Positions 1 to 8,113 of a stretch of 23,769 nt of DNA are shown in pieces. A program made the translations under genes and the position numbers. The stretch's first letter is position 1. Every line of letters starts with the position of its first letter. Where the stretch lies: contig JBJOII010000064.1 in assembly GCA_046047235.1 (NCBI GenBank), positions 1 through 23,769 of the forward strand, given 5' to 3'. The stretch comes from JBMTVN01 sp046047235 (lineage in GTDB: Bacteria > Verrucomicrobiota > Verrucomicrobiia > Limisphaerales > JAHDYP01). Below the pieces are notes generated by a model that saw only the letters and a list, made by a program, of their open reading frames with translations, did not search any database and was not told the DNA's origin.

Positions 1-299
1 GGACCAGCTTCTCAAGAGCCGGATCCTGATGCCTCTGTATTCGGTTCGCAGTGAGCGTTTGTTCTGTGAGCAACCGGCCTGCAACCTTCTGTGGCTTTGT
101 CTCCTGGACCGCGATCTGGAGGAGGGCAGCTTTGACCCGACGGTGTCCTCCCACAACTACGAGCGGGTGCTTTCGGCGGATGCGGCACGGTTGTTCTTTG
201 CTGAAGTGCATGACCTCCCACAGTTATCAACACTTCACCGCCGGTGGCACACGGGTGGAGGCTTGGGCAGGCATGAAAAGCTTCGTTAGCAAGGATCAG
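1..299 (+). pseudogene. Remnant of an IS5-type (DUF772) transposase, truncated and frameshifted
   Basis: From position 2 the second frame reads like the N-terminal DUF772 region of IS5-family transposases, with the typical pattern of 'QLLKSRILMPLYSVRSERLF' followed by an 'NLLWLCLL' block and 'RLFFAEV'. Near positions 215-235 the similarity jumps to the third frame, which continues as 'HFTAGGTRVEAWAGMKSF' and 'SKDQ', matching the block around the first catalytic Asp ('HFTVDGT..EAW' in intact members). The expected Asp is replaced by Gly. Similarity ends near 299, so the remaining catalytic domain is missing. The 5' end lies outside the window. The frameshift, the lost Asp and the missing C-terminus all argue for a dead copy. 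Family recognition is from remembered motifs, not a search. Confidence 0.72.
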
Positions 300-393
300 G
301 AGATGGCCTTGCCAATCATTCGATCCGGGACACCGAGATACCGAAACTCAGGCCACCGGCAAAGAAGGTCGGCATGAACCGGTTGAGATGGAT

Positions 394-520
394 CGCAGCG
401 TTCAGGCGACTTCCAGGCCTCCAGTCTACAAGAACCACCCTGTGGTCAGAGAAGCCTCCAACTGAGCCCAGCACCACAACAACAGTTCGCAGCCTCCAAA
501 GTCCCCGCTTTTCATCAGCT
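394..520. repeat. Imperfect direct repeat, copy 1
   Basis: This stretch aligns without gaps to 732-858, at an offset of 338 nt and about 85% identity by eye. Both copies share the core 'CGCAGCGTTCAGGCG', the block 'CCAGTCTACAAGA', and 'CACAACAACAGTT' towards the right end. No intact gene is evident across it. The short open frames on either strand are interrupted differently in the two copies, which suggests a non-coding or decayed dispersed repeat. Confidence 0.85.
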
Positions 521-622
521 GGCCAAAGGAGTGATCGATTTGGCTGGCCCGTGTACCCCATTTTTGGTTCTTTTTGGACTTTCAGTCATTGGCCCTGAGG
601 ATTTTGCTGGTGCTGGGGTTAC

Positions 623-652
623 GGATTATTGGCCCACGTGTCCCGATAATCC
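623..652. repeat. Inverted repeat able to form a 10-bp hairpin
   Basis: GGATTATTGG at 623-632 pairs with CCGATAATCC at 643-652, with one G-U pair, around a 10-nt loop that contains the palindrome CACGTG. There is no T tract after it, so it is not a standard intrinsic terminator. It lies between the two copies of the 127-nt repeat and could be an element end or a structured RNA. Confidence 0.5.
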
Positions 653-731
653 GACGATCAGGAGTGGGTGATGCGGTGGGGTTAGGGGTTGGATGGGTGC
701 ACGACCTGGGCAACCGATAAATCAAATCAAC

Positions 732-858
732 CGCAGCGTTCAGGCGGCTTCCATGCATCCAGTCTACAAGACCCACCCTGTGATCTGAGGCGCCTCCGAT
801 TGAGCCCAGCATCACAACAACAGTTGGCGACCTCCAAAGCACCCGCTTTTGTCAGCCT
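732..858. repeat. Imperfect direct repeat, copy 2
   Basis: This is the second copy of the element at 394-520, in the same orientation and without gaps. Differences are scattered substitutions, heavier at the right end, as expected for an old duplication or for two members of a dispersed repeat family. The stretch from 859 to 967, up to the end of the PAP2-family gene, is C-rich and shows no gene that I can support. Confidence 0.85.
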
Positions 859-967
859 GCTGGCAGGTCCTCCCCCCCAAACTCCTGGCTGCAAACTCCT
901 CATTCCCGCGCGCAGCAAGCACGTCCCCTCAATCCTTACCCCTTCGTCCCTGCCCCCCAAACAACCC

Positions 968-1951
968 TCACCGCGTCCCACTTACCCCTTCCCGCTTGGC
1001 GCTTGCCGCTTTACTACCCCCCGCCCCCAGTTTCCAGTAAAGCCGGTTCGCCACCGGCAGTAATAGGCCCGCCGTCAGTATCCCCCCAAATACATCCACC
1101 ACGTAGTGGAACCGGCAATATACCGTCCCCATACATAACCCCACCGCCAAAACCAAATGTAACCACCTGATCCTCGGCAAATACACCCAGCTGAAATACA
1201 AGGTCACTAACGCCAATGCCACGTGACTACTAGGAAACGCCGCTCCCTCCGACTCAAAATACCGATACAAAAACGCCACCAACCCATAGAAAAATCCCTG
1301 CTTCACCTCCTCCGGATAAGCCGGAGGATCTTCCTCCAGGATCCCCCACCGCGGATGCTGCCGCTCCTCCCCTCCCAGCACAGATACCTTCAGCCCGTCC
1401 TGGTAAAAAATCCGCGGCCCCATCACCGGCAAAATCACATACGTGAAATAACAGCAGTAAAAGGCCACCGCCACCACGGTCACAAAATGCCGAAACTGCG
1501 AACGATTCCTGAAAAACAACGCCAACCCCACACCCCCAATCATGAAATAATAGGAAAAGTAACAACCATACATGACCTCCGACCAAAGCCGACCCGACCA
1601 CCGATCCATCCACTCCAAACTAGGCTGAAAACCAAATAACGCCGCATCCCACCCCATAAACACCGGATCCATATAGCCACGGATGAACATCTCGTTCACC
1701 AACCCCGTCTCCCGATAAAATGCCGTGAATAAAAGAATCGGATAATACTCCCGCACAAAACCGACAACCCATCCCCCAATCCCACGGGCATGCACCCGGA
1801 CCAAACCGTGCACCAGCAACACCACCACCCCATGACCCGCCACTAACCACGGCCACTGCCCCACATGTTCCCCGTGAAATAACAGGATCAACAACCCCAC
1901 AAACAACGCATACGCCTGCGTCGCCCAATCCACTAATCGATAGTCTCTCAT
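968..1951 (-). CDS. PAP2-superfamily membrane protein (inositolphosphotransferase/lipid phosphatase type)
   Basis: The product is a polytopic membrane protein of 327 residues. It carries the C-terminal PAP2 signature: 'PSSH' at 240-243 followed by 'CRFHYVVD' at 279-286, which supplies the Arg280, His282 and Asp286 pattern of the PAP2 acid phosphatase site. The long hydrophobic N-terminal part and a 'GPRIF' segment near residue 178 resemble the Aur1/Ipt1-like PAP2 branch, whose members act on membrane lipid head groups. The true substrate is unknown. I chose the ATG at 1951 because it overlaps the stop codon of the upstream exchanger gene in an ATGA arrangement, implying translational coupling. 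An upstream extension to 2047 in the same frame would run through that gene. It is the last gene of the - strand operon. Confidence 0.82.
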   Translation of the reverse strand: MRDYRLVDWATQAYALFVGLLILLFHGEHVGQWPWLVAGHGVVVLLVHGLVRVHARGIGGWVVGFVREYYPILLFTAFYRETGLVNEMFIRGYMDPVFMGWDAALFGFQPSLEWMDRWSGRLWSEVMYGCYFSYYFMIGGVGLALFFRNRSQFRHFVTVVAVAFYCCYFTYVILPVMGPRIFYQDGLKVSVLGGEERQHPRWGILEEDPPAYPEEVKQGFFYGLVAFLYRYFESEGAAFPSSHVALALVTLYFSWVYLPRIRWLHLVLAVGLCMGTVYCRFHYVVDVFGGILTAGLLLPVANRLYWKLGAGGSKAASAKREGVSGTR

Positions 1952-2955
1952 GCCAAAATCGTAACTCCCGCCACACTCGCCAAATAAACGAGATAACACA
2001 TCACCAGCAACAACCCGCCGCGCCGGGTCACACCACCCCCGCACCACACCAAAACACCCACCAGCCCAGCCGCAAATACCAATCCGGGAAACATCACAGC
2101 CCTCAGCGCAGGCTCTAACACAACCTCATGCAAACCCGCCGCCCCACCCACAATCAAAGTCAGGTTCGCAATGTTCGCCCCCAGTAAATTTCCCAAGGCC
2201 AAATCCGGCACGTCCTGACGCGCCGAAGTCACCGCCGTCACCACCTCCGGTAACGAAGTACCCACCGCCAATACCGTCAACCCCAACACCACCGGAGGCA
2301 TGCCCCACGCCAATGCCAACCTCACCCCAGCCCCCACCACCAAATGACTACCCCCAACCACCAATGCCGCCCCCGCCAAAAACAAACCCGCCGTCCCCCA
2401 CCCCCGCCGTAACCACCGGTGCCTCGACACTATCTCCGTCTCAAAACCCTCAGCCTGCTCCGCCAATTTGCCCTTCACACCCCAGTGCCTGAAAAAATCC
2501 ACACCGAAATACACTAGCCCAAACACAAACAGCGACCTCCCCCCCCATACACCCAAACGTAAATCCCAAGTCCATCCAAACAGCAGTAATCCCACCCCCA
2601 ACATCACCCCAAACGGAAAAACAAACTGCCGCACCGGCACCCTCAACCAACGCACCGCCGCCATTGCACCCAATATCAAAAGCAAATTGCAAACCGCAGC
2701 CCCAACCGCATTCCCCACCGCCAATCCCGATTGCCCCGATATACCCGAAAAAAAGGACACCGCCATCTCCGGCGTCGTGGTCGCTAAACTCACCAGCGTC
2801 GAACCCACCACAACCCTCGGCATCCGCAGTATCTCCGCCAAACGAACACTCGCAGCCACAAACCACCCGCCCCCATACACAATGGCAAGTAACCCAAGAA
2901 CAAAAAGTGTCAGATCCAAGCTCAAGTCGTGATCAACCCCGCCGCCTCGATGCAC
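1948..2955 (-). CDS. Calcium/sodium antiporter family (CaCA, YrbG-like) membrane protein
   Basis: The 335-residue product shows the two inverted alpha repeats of the CaCA exchanger family. The first spans about residues 51-96 ('SLATTTPEM' then 'GNAVGAAVCNLLLILG') and the second about 225-270 ('AVGTSLPEVVT' then 'GNLLGANIANLTLIVG'). The acidic residues Glu63 and Glu237 that bind Ca2+ in the family are both present. About ten hydrophobic segments are visible. The expected role is exchange of Ca2+ for Na+ or H+ across the inner membrane. The GTG at 2955 abuts an AGGAGG, which is too close to act as its ribosome site, so in-frame TTG codons at residues 11 or 13 are alternative starts. The gap to the rhamnulokinase stop is 27 nt and the 3' end overlaps the PAP2 gene by 4 nt, so the three genes are probably co-transcribed. 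Confidence 0.87.
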   Translation of the reverse strand: MHRGGGVDHDLSLDLTLFVLGLLAIVYGGGWFVAASVRLAEILRMPRVVVGSTLVSLATTTPEMAVSFFSGISGQSGLAVGNAVGAAVCNLLLILGAMAAVRWLRVPVRQFVFPFGVMLGVGLLLFGWTWDLRLGVWGGRSLFVFGLVYFGVDFFRHWGVKGKLAEQAEGFETEIVSRHRWLRRGWGTAGLFLAGAALVVGGSHLVVGAGVRLALAWGMPPVVLGLTVLAVGTSLPEVVTAVTSARQDVPDLALGNLLGANIANLTLIVGGAAGLHEVVLEPALRAVMFPGLVFAAGLVGVLVWCGGGVTRRGGLLLVMCYLVYLASVAGVTILA

Positions 2956-2982
2956 CCTCCTGCAACAACCCCCAACACGACC

Positions 2983-4446
2983 TCAATCCCCCCCAAGAAA
3001 CGCTTCCATCCGCTCCACCGCGTCCGACCAGGACACCGGCTGCGGCCGAATAGTCTCCAATTGCACGGAACGTGCCATAATCTCCCGCGCCTCAGCCAAC
3101 GACCTCACATGCCCCAACGCCATCGCCTGCACTAAAATGTTGCCCGCCGCCGTCGCCTCCACCGGCCCCACCACCACCGGCAACTGCAACGCATTGGCCG
3201 TAAAATGATTCAGCAAACTGTTCTTCGTCCCACCCCCCACAATGTGTAGCCGGTCAAATTTCCGCCCCGTTAATCCCTCCATCGACTTCAACGTCCACCG
3301 GTAATACAAAGCCAAACTCTCCAGCGCACACCGGATAAACTGCCCGGGCTTCCTCGGAACCGGCTGCCCCGTCTCCCGACAAAAAGCCGCTATCTTCTCC
3401 GGCATCTCACCCGGACTCAAAAACCGCGGATCGGTCGGGTTAATCAATGACATGAACGGCTGTGACGCCGACGCCAAATGCGTCAAAACCTCATAGTCCA
3501 TCTCCTGATTGCGCTCCGCCCAGTAACGCCGACACTCCTGCACAATCCATAACCCAACAATGTTCTTCAAAAACCGAACGGAATGACCCACCCCAATCTC
3601 ATTCGTGAAATTCAAATCCCGCGCCACGTTGTTGATCAATGGCTGCTCCAACTCCATCCCCATCAATGACCACGTGCCCGAACTCAAATACGCCCAGTTC
3701 CCTCCCGTCGCCGGAACCGCCGCCACCGCCGCCGCCGTGTCATGCGAACACGATGCCACAACCTGCGTCCCCACTAAATCAGTCTGCCCCGCAATGTCCT
3801 CCCGCAACGGACCCAAAACCGTCCCCGATGGAACCAAAGGAGGCAACTGCTCAACAGAAAGCCCCGCCGCCCTCAATAATGCCCCCGACCAATCCCGCCG
3901 CACCGGATTGTAAAGCTGCATCGTGCTCGCCATCGACACCTCGCTCCGCGCAACCCCTGAAAGCAGAAAATTCAGCCCATCCCCAATCCCCATCAAATAC
4001 TGCGCCCGCTTCAGCCGCTTCGATGTCTCCGCCCCCAGCTGAAACAAGGTGTTCAACGCCATCTTCTGAATCCCCGTCTCCGCATAAATGCTCTCCCATG
4101 CCACCTTCCCCAAAATAGAACCCATCCCCGTCTCACACCGGCGATCCCGATAATGATACGACGGCGTAATCAATGAACCGTCCCGCTCAAAAAGCATGTA
4201 GTCCACCCCCCAGGAATCACAGCTCACCCCCGAAATCTCCTCCCCAAGCTTCGAAGCCTTGTGTATCCCCCGCACCATCTCCTGAAATAACTGCGGCACA
4301 TTCCACACCAGGGAAGACCCCTCCTGAACCGGAGTGTTTGCAAAACGGTGAATCTCGTTGAGCTTCAACTGACCGCGGTCGAGCTCACCCAAAATCACTC
4401 GACCACTCTCCGCTCCGAAATCGCAGGCTAAATAATAGTAGGCCAT
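2983..4446 (-). CDS. rhaB: L-rhamnulokinase (FGGY carbohydrate kinase)
   Basis: The product would phosphorylate L-rhamnulose to L-rhamnulose 1-phosphate in cytoplasmic rhamnose catabolism. The 487-residue length is close to E. coli RhaB (489). The N-terminal ATP-binding strand 'ACDFGAESGRV' starts near residue 7, 'CDSWGVDYML' lies near 76-85, and 'SHDTAAAV' places the catalytic Asp at 236. The C-terminal domain has 'IVGGGTKNSLL' with the typical phosphate-binding glycines. The ATG at 4446 is preferred because the protein then begins 'MAYYYLACDFG' as in the family. A TTG at 4473 would add nine residues. No Shine-Dalgarno sequence is visible. No isomerase, aldolase or rhamnose transporter is in the window, so the rest of the pathway lies elsewhere. 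Related FGGY kinases for other sugars cannot be fully excluded. Confidence 0.88.
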   Translation of the reverse strand: MAYYYLACDFGAESGRVILGELDRGQLKLNEIHRFANTPVQEGSSLVWNVPQLFQEMVRGIHKASKLGEEISGVSCDSWGVDYMLFERDGSLITPSYHYRDRRCETGMGSILGKVAWESIYAETGIQKMALNTLFQLGAETSKRLKRAQYLMGIGDGLNFLLSGVARSEVSMASTMQLYNPVRRDWSGALLRAAGLSVEQLPPLVPSGTVLGPLREDIAGQTDLVGTQVVASCSHDTAAAVAAVPATGGNWAYLSSGTWSLMGMELEQPLINNVARDLNFTNEIGVGHSVRFLKNIVGLWIVQECRRYWAERNQEMDYEVLTHLASASQPFMSLINPTDPRFLSPGEMPEKIAAFCRETGQPVPRKPGQFIRCALESLALYYRWTLKSMEGLTGRKFDRLHIVGGGTKNSLLNHFTANALQLPVVVGPVEATAAGNILVQAMALGHVRSLAEAREIMARSVQLETIRPQPVSWSDAVERMEAFLGGD

Positions 4447-4497
4447 ACCCGGCTTTGATTGCTTGAGTCCCAATCACCAAGATGGGACGTTCTGCCG

Positions 4498-4526
4498 AAA
4501 GTAGCGGGGCACCCTGAACGCATCAA
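4498..4526 (-). promoter_or_regulatory. Candidate sigma70-type promoter for the rhaB operon
   Basis: Read on the - strand, TTGATG (4521-4526) is followed by a 17-nt spacer and TACTTT (4498-4503), about 50 nt upstream of the rhaB ATG. Spacing is ideal but both hexamers match the consensus only partly. It lies in the 105-nt divergent gap between rhaB and the + strand esterase-like gene. Inferred by eye. Confidence 0.33.
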
Positions 4527-4551
4527 GACCTTAGCAAACCCCACACCCCCC

Positions 4552-5523
4552 ATGCCCTCCTCCCACAACACGCCTCCTCCCAAACTCATCCTCACCCTCC
4601 TCACCCTCCTCACCCTCTCCCCACTAACTGCCGCCCCCTCCCCAGCCATCCACCAACTGCAACCCGATGCCACCTGGCAAATCAACCTCCCCAACCTCGA
4701 ACCCTTCGAAGCCTCCGGCCTCCTCCTCACCCCCGACGGAAAACTCCTCACTCTCAGCGATCGCGCACCCGAAATCTTCGAAATCATCCTCCCCCACCCC
4801 CCCAAACCCGCCACCCTCAAACTCCTCCCCCAAGCCTTCCCCACCAGCCAGCTGCGCCACGCCGCTCCCACTAAAAAAACCCGCTACGACGCCGAAGGCC
4901 TCGCCAGCGACCACCTCAACCGACTCTACCTCTGCGAGGAATCCAAACGCTGGATCATCCGCTGGGACCCCACCAAAAATCGCGTGGAACGCCTCCCCAT
5001 CGATTGGTCGCCCGTCAAAAATTACTTCACCTCCAAAGGAGATAACTCCGGCCTCGAAGGTGTCGCCGTCGGCAACCAACACCTCTACGCCGCCAATGAA
5101 AGGGAACAAGGCAGGATCATTGAGGTCGACCTCGAAACGCTCAAAATCACCCAAAGCTTCGAAGTCCGCACCACCCGCAACATGCCCTGGGATGTCCATT
5201 ACTCCGATCTCTCGTGGCACAATAACCGCCTCTACGTCCTCTGCCGCGAAAGTCGCACGATCCTCAAAGTCAACCCCACCACCCAAACCGTCGAAGCCGA
5301 ATTCCACTTCTCCAGCTTCGAAAACAACCCCGAATGGCGCTACCGCACCAGCGTCCCGCTCGTCGGTATCATGGAAGGCCTCGCCGTCGACGAAAACCAC
5401 ATCTGGCTCGTCACTGATAACAACAACCTGCCCCGCAGCCGTTACCCCGAAGACCGCCGCCCCACCCTCTTCCGTTGCCCCAACCCCGACCACACCACAA
5501 CCCTCACCCCACACGCTCCGTAG
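4552..5523 (+). CDS. Exported esterase-like phytase-family (beta-propeller type) protein
   Basis: The 323-residue product starts with a clear signal peptide: a Lys at residue 11, a Leu/Thr-rich hydrophobic stretch to about residue 26, and a likely cleavage near 'TAAPS'. The mature part has repeated short beta-rich units. 'EGLA' occurs at 115-118 and again at 275-278, the latter followed by 'HIWLVTDNN', the pattern I associate with the 'esterase-like activity of phytase' domain. 'GLEGVAVG' at 167-174 is a related repeat. A periplasmic beta-propeller hydrolase is likely, but the substrate is unknown. I chose the ATG at 4552 because it immediately precedes the signal peptide. An in-frame extension to 4459 would place charged residues ahead of it and run into the divergent promoter region. 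The leader is C-rich with no Shine-Dalgarno sequence. Confidence 0.72.
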   Translation: MPSSHNTPPPKLILTLLTLLTLSPLTAAPSPAIHQLQPDATWQINLPNLEPFEASGLLLTPDGKLLTLSDRAPEIFEIILPHPPKPATLKLLPQAFPTSQLRHAAPTKKTRYDAEGLASDHLNRLYLCEESKRWIIRWDPTKNRVERLPIDWSPVKNYFTSKGDNSGLEGVAVGNQHLYAANEREQGRIIEVDLETLKITQSFEVRTTRNMPWDVHYSDLSWHNNRLYVLCRESRTILKVNPTTQTVEAEFHFSSFENNPEWRYRTSVPLVGIMEGLAVDENHIWLVTDNNNLPRSRYPEDRRPTLFRCPNPDHTTTLTPHAP

Positions 5524-5598
5524 GCAATCTTCCCCTCAGGCCAAACCCGCATTGACGATCGACAAGCTCGAGCTGACTGTGTAACTAAACACGCTCAC

Positions 5599-5982
5599 TT
5601 GGCCAATTCAGTATACAGAGTATTAATCGACGCACGCCCCCTCACGGCGTCCACCATCGCCCCGGGGCTCAAGGAGCACGCTGTGATATCGGTCGTCCTC
5701 CCCGCCGATAACGCCAGCGCAGCCCAAACCGCCGCCCTCGCCATGCTCCCCCACAACGGCTGGCTGCCCCTCGGCTCGCTCATCCGTACCAGTAACCTCA
5801 CCCAGCTGCTCTCCGACCCGCACCAGGATGCCTTCGATTCCGCCTTCGGCGACTACGCCCTCCAATGGCTCCAAATCGCCCACGAAGAAGCCCTCGCGGA
5901 AGGCTCCTCCCTCCACCTGCTCTCGGTCGATTACGAATACCTCGACCAACCCCGCCCCCTCCGCCGGCCCACCGGACTCTAG
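5599..5982 (+). CDS. Hypothetical protein, not recognised
   Basis: This 127-residue ORF has no family I can name. Its codon choice matches that of neighbouring genes (C-ending codons, with T-ending codons before A), so I consider it real. It looks like a small soluble alpha/beta protein: a strand-like 'YRVLID' start, 'HAVISVVLP', 'GWLPLGSLIRTSNL', and a helical, acidic 'ALQWLQIAHEEAL' segment. It has no signal peptide or membrane segment. The start is uncertain: TTG at 5599 is the first plausible start codon, no Shine-Dalgarno sequence precedes it, and the frame is open back to the TAG at 5521-5523 that ends the previous gene, which is in the same frame. An uncommon start codon further upstream is possible. 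Confidence 0.55.
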   Translation: MANSVYRVLIDARPLTASTIAPGLKEHAVISVVLPADNASAAQTAALAMLPHNGWLPLGSLIRTSNLTQLLSDPHQDAFDSAFGDYALQWLQIAHEEALAEGSSLHLLSVDYEYLDQPRPLRRPTGL

Positions 5983-6130
5983 CCCAGGCCAGAGCCCCCC
6001 CTCCCACCTCGCCAGCAAACCCCATGCGTCCCACCCCGACGCCTCTAAACCTCCAGCCCCACCCCAATAGTAACTCCGAAAATACAGGATCGAAATCTGC
6101 ACGACCCCGTGCTTCACTCCCGCCCAGCAA
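5983..6130. other. Intergenic gap before fabD
   Basis: This 148-nt C-rich gap has one small perfect hairpin, GCACG-ACCC-CGTGC at 6099-6112, ending 18 nt before the fabD ATG. It could affect initiation, but no T tract or promoter pair stands out. No gene is visible. Confidence 0.3.
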
Positions 6131-7066
6131 ATGAAGAAAACTGCTCTGCTCTTCGCCGGACAAGGCGCCCAATGCGTCGGTATGGGACGCGACCTCGCCC
6201 AAAACTACCCCTCCGCCCAAGCTCTCTTCGCCCAAGCCGATGCCGCCCTGGGCTACCCGCTCAGCCAAATCTGCTTCGAAGGCCCCGACGATAAACTCAC
6301 CCAAACCGAACACGCCCAGCCCGCCATCTACCTCGTCGGCTGGATCGCCTTCCAACTCCTCCTCGAAAAAATCCCGGGCCTCCAGTTCCACGCCACCGCT
6401 GGCCTCTCCCTCGGCGAATTCACCGCCCTCGCCGCCGCCCAATCCCTCAGCTTCATCGACGGCCTCCAACTCGTCCGCGCCCGCGGCCAGTTCATGCAGG
6501 AAGCCTGCGATACCACCCAGGGAGGCATGGCCGCCGTCATCGGCCTCGACGAAACCGCCACCCGCAAAGCCTGCGATGAAGCCGGCGCCTACCTCGCTAA
6601 CCTCAATTGCCCCGGCCAACTCGTCATCTCCGGCCCCAACGACGCCATCGAACGCGCCTGCCAACTCGCCAAAACAGCCGGCGCACGTAAAGCCGTCCCC
6701 CTCCCGGTCGCCGGCGCCTACCACTCCCCACTCATGTCCACCGCCCAAGAAAAACTCCAGCAAACCATCCAGTCCGTCCCCCTCAATAACCCCACCACCA
6801 CCGTCATCTCCAACGTCACCGCCCAACCCCACAACAACCACTCCAGTATCCGCCAATCACTCGTCCAACAAGTCACCTCACCCGTCCGCTGGGAAGACAG
6901 TATCCGCCTCCTCCTCGCCCAAGGCTTCACACGCTTCATCGAACTCGGCCCCGGCAAAGCCCTCTCCGGCTTCATGAAGCGAATCGATAAGGACGCCGAA
7001 ATCCTCAACATCGGCGACATCCCCTCCCTCGAAGCCACCACCCAATACCTCACCGCCAACCCCTAG
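6131..7066 (+). CDS. fabD: Malonyl-CoA:ACP transacylase
   Basis: The enzyme moves malonyl groups from CoA to acyl carrier protein, feeding type II fatty acid synthesis in the cytoplasm. The 311-residue length is normal for FabD. The protein begins with 'LLFAGQGAQ', the catalytic Ser93 sits in 'GLSLGE', Arg118 in 'RARGQFMQ' fits the malonate carboxylate ligand, and His198 in 'AYHSPLM' fits the second catalytic residue. The Leu in GLSLGE replaces the His of the better-known GHSLGE, a variant I recall in other bacteria and plastids. No other fatty acid gene is adjacent, which is unusual since fabD often sits with fabH or fabG. The next gene starts 56 nt downstream. The start ATG directly precedes the family N-terminus and lacks a Shine-Dalgarno sequence. 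Confidence 0.94.
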   Translation: MKKTALLFAGQGAQCVGMGRDLAQNYPSAQALFAQADAALGYPLSQICFEGPDDKLTQTEHAQPAIYLVGWIAFQLLLEKIPGLQFHATAGLSLGEFTALAAAQSLSFIDGLQLVRARGQFMQEACDTTQGGMAAVIGLDETATRKACDEAGAYLANLNCPGQLVISGPNDAIERACQLAKTAGARKAVPLPVAGAYHSPLMSTAQEKLQQTIQSVPLNNPTTTVISNVTAQPHNNHSSIRQSLVQQVTSPVRWEDSIRLLLAQGFTRFIELGPGKALSGFMKRIDKDAEILNIGDIPSLEATTQYLTANP

Positions 7067-7122
7067 CCCCAAACAGGTAGTCCGCTTGACCTCAAGCCCA
7101 CAGATTCCTAGCCTCTAAACCC

Positions 7123-8112
7123 ATGCATCCGCAGCGTGCCATCCTCCTCCTGGGCCTACTGCTGTCCCTCACGGCCAGCCAACCCGCCCTGGCCGCCCAG
7201 CGCATCATCAACGGCTTCGCCGCTATCGTCGGCGATAAAGTCATCACCTTCCAGGATGTCGACCTCGCCGTCCGCCCCAATGACCTCGAAGTCGCCCGAC
7301 TCCGCTTCGGGAATAGTCAGCGCGACTACGACCAGGAACTCAGCCGCCTCCGCCAGGAAGCCCTCATCGGCCTCATCGAAACCCAGCTCATCCTCGCCGA
7401 ATTCAATACCGCCGGCTACCAGCTCCCCGAAAATATCGTCGAGGAACAAATCAAGGACCGTATCCGCGAACAATACGGCGACCGCGTCCGGCTCATGCGA
7501 ACGCTCCAAGCCGAAAACACCACCTACGAAACCTTCAAACAAAGGGTCCGGGAACGCTTCATCGTCGAAGCCATGACCGCCAAAAATATCTCCTCGGCCA
7601 TCCTGATCTCCCCCTACAAAATCGAAAAATACTACCAGGAACACCTCGAGGACTTCCAAGTCAAAGACCGCGTCAAACTCAGCATGATCTCCCTCTGGAA
7701 TAAGGTCGACCGCAACTCCGACGCTACCAAACAACTCGCCCGCGATGTTGCCGACCAACTCCAAAAAGGTGCCAGCTTCGCAGAAGTCGCCTCGCTCTAC
7801 TCCGATGACCCCAAACGCCGCGACGGCGGCGAACGCGGCTGGATCGAACGCGGCAGCGCCGACCTCCGCGAAGACCTGCAAAACTACGCCTTCAGCCTCA
7901 CCCCACATCAACCCAGTAACCCCCTCGAATGCGAAGAAGGCTGCTACATCATGCTCGTCACGGAAAAACAAGAAGCCCGAACCCGCCCCCTCATCGAGGC
8001 CCGCGACGAAATCGAAGCCATCCTCAGCCAAAATGAACGCGCCAAACTCAGGGAAAAATGGATCGACCGCCTGCGCGATAAAACGTTCGTCCGCCTGTTC
8101 CCCATGAACTAA
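7123..8112 (+). CDS. SurA/PrsA-type periplasmic peptidyl-prolyl isomerase (parvulin)
   Basis: The 329-residue product has a signal peptide ending near 'PALAAQ' (residues 21-26). A SurA-like N-terminal chaperone region follows, beginning 'INGFAAIVGDKVITFQDV', the usual SurA opening. A single parvulin domain spans about 180-285, recognisable from 'VKLSMISL', then 'GASFAEVASLYSDDPKRRDG' and 'GGERGWIERG'. SurA of E. coli has two parvulin domains; this protein has one, as in PrsA and short SurA homologues. It should assist folding of outer membrane proteins in the periplasm. Upstream, TTGACC (7086-7091), a 17-nt spacer and TAGCCT could be a weak promoter giving an almost leaderless message. The stop codon is followed at once by the hexamer repeat before pdxA. 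Confidence 0.85.
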   Translation: MHPQRAILLLGLLLSLTASQPALAAQRIINGFAAIVGDKVITFQDVDLAVRPNDLEVARLRFGNSQRDYDQELSRLRQEALIGLIETQLILAEFNTAGYQLPENIVEEQIKDRIREQYGDRVRLMRTLQAENTTYETFKQRVRERFIVEAMTAKNISSAILISPYKIEKYYQEHLEDFQVKDRVKLSMISLWNKVDRNSDATKQLARDVADQLQKGASFAEVASLYSDDPKRRDGGERGWIERGSADLREDLQNYAFSLTPHQPSNPLECEEGCYIMLVTEKQEARTRPLIEARDEIEAILSQNERAKLREKWIDRLRDKTFVRLFPMN

Positions 8113-8113
8113 A

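Noticed and set aside
689..1063. A 124-codon + strand open frame
   Set aside because: It runs across the second repeat copy and into the end of the PAP2 gene, is Pro-rich, and has no family motif; it is a by-product of C-rich sequence.
6099..6112. Small hairpin before fabD as a riboswitch or terminator
   Set aside because: It has only a 5-bp stem with no T tract and no surrounding conserved structure, so nothing beyond a chance hairpin can be claimed.
6404..6421. FabD active-site motif GLSLGE instead of GHSLGE as a sign of altered function
   Set aside because: The catalytic Ser, Arg and His are all present and this Leu variant is, to my knowledge, found in other functional FabD proteins.
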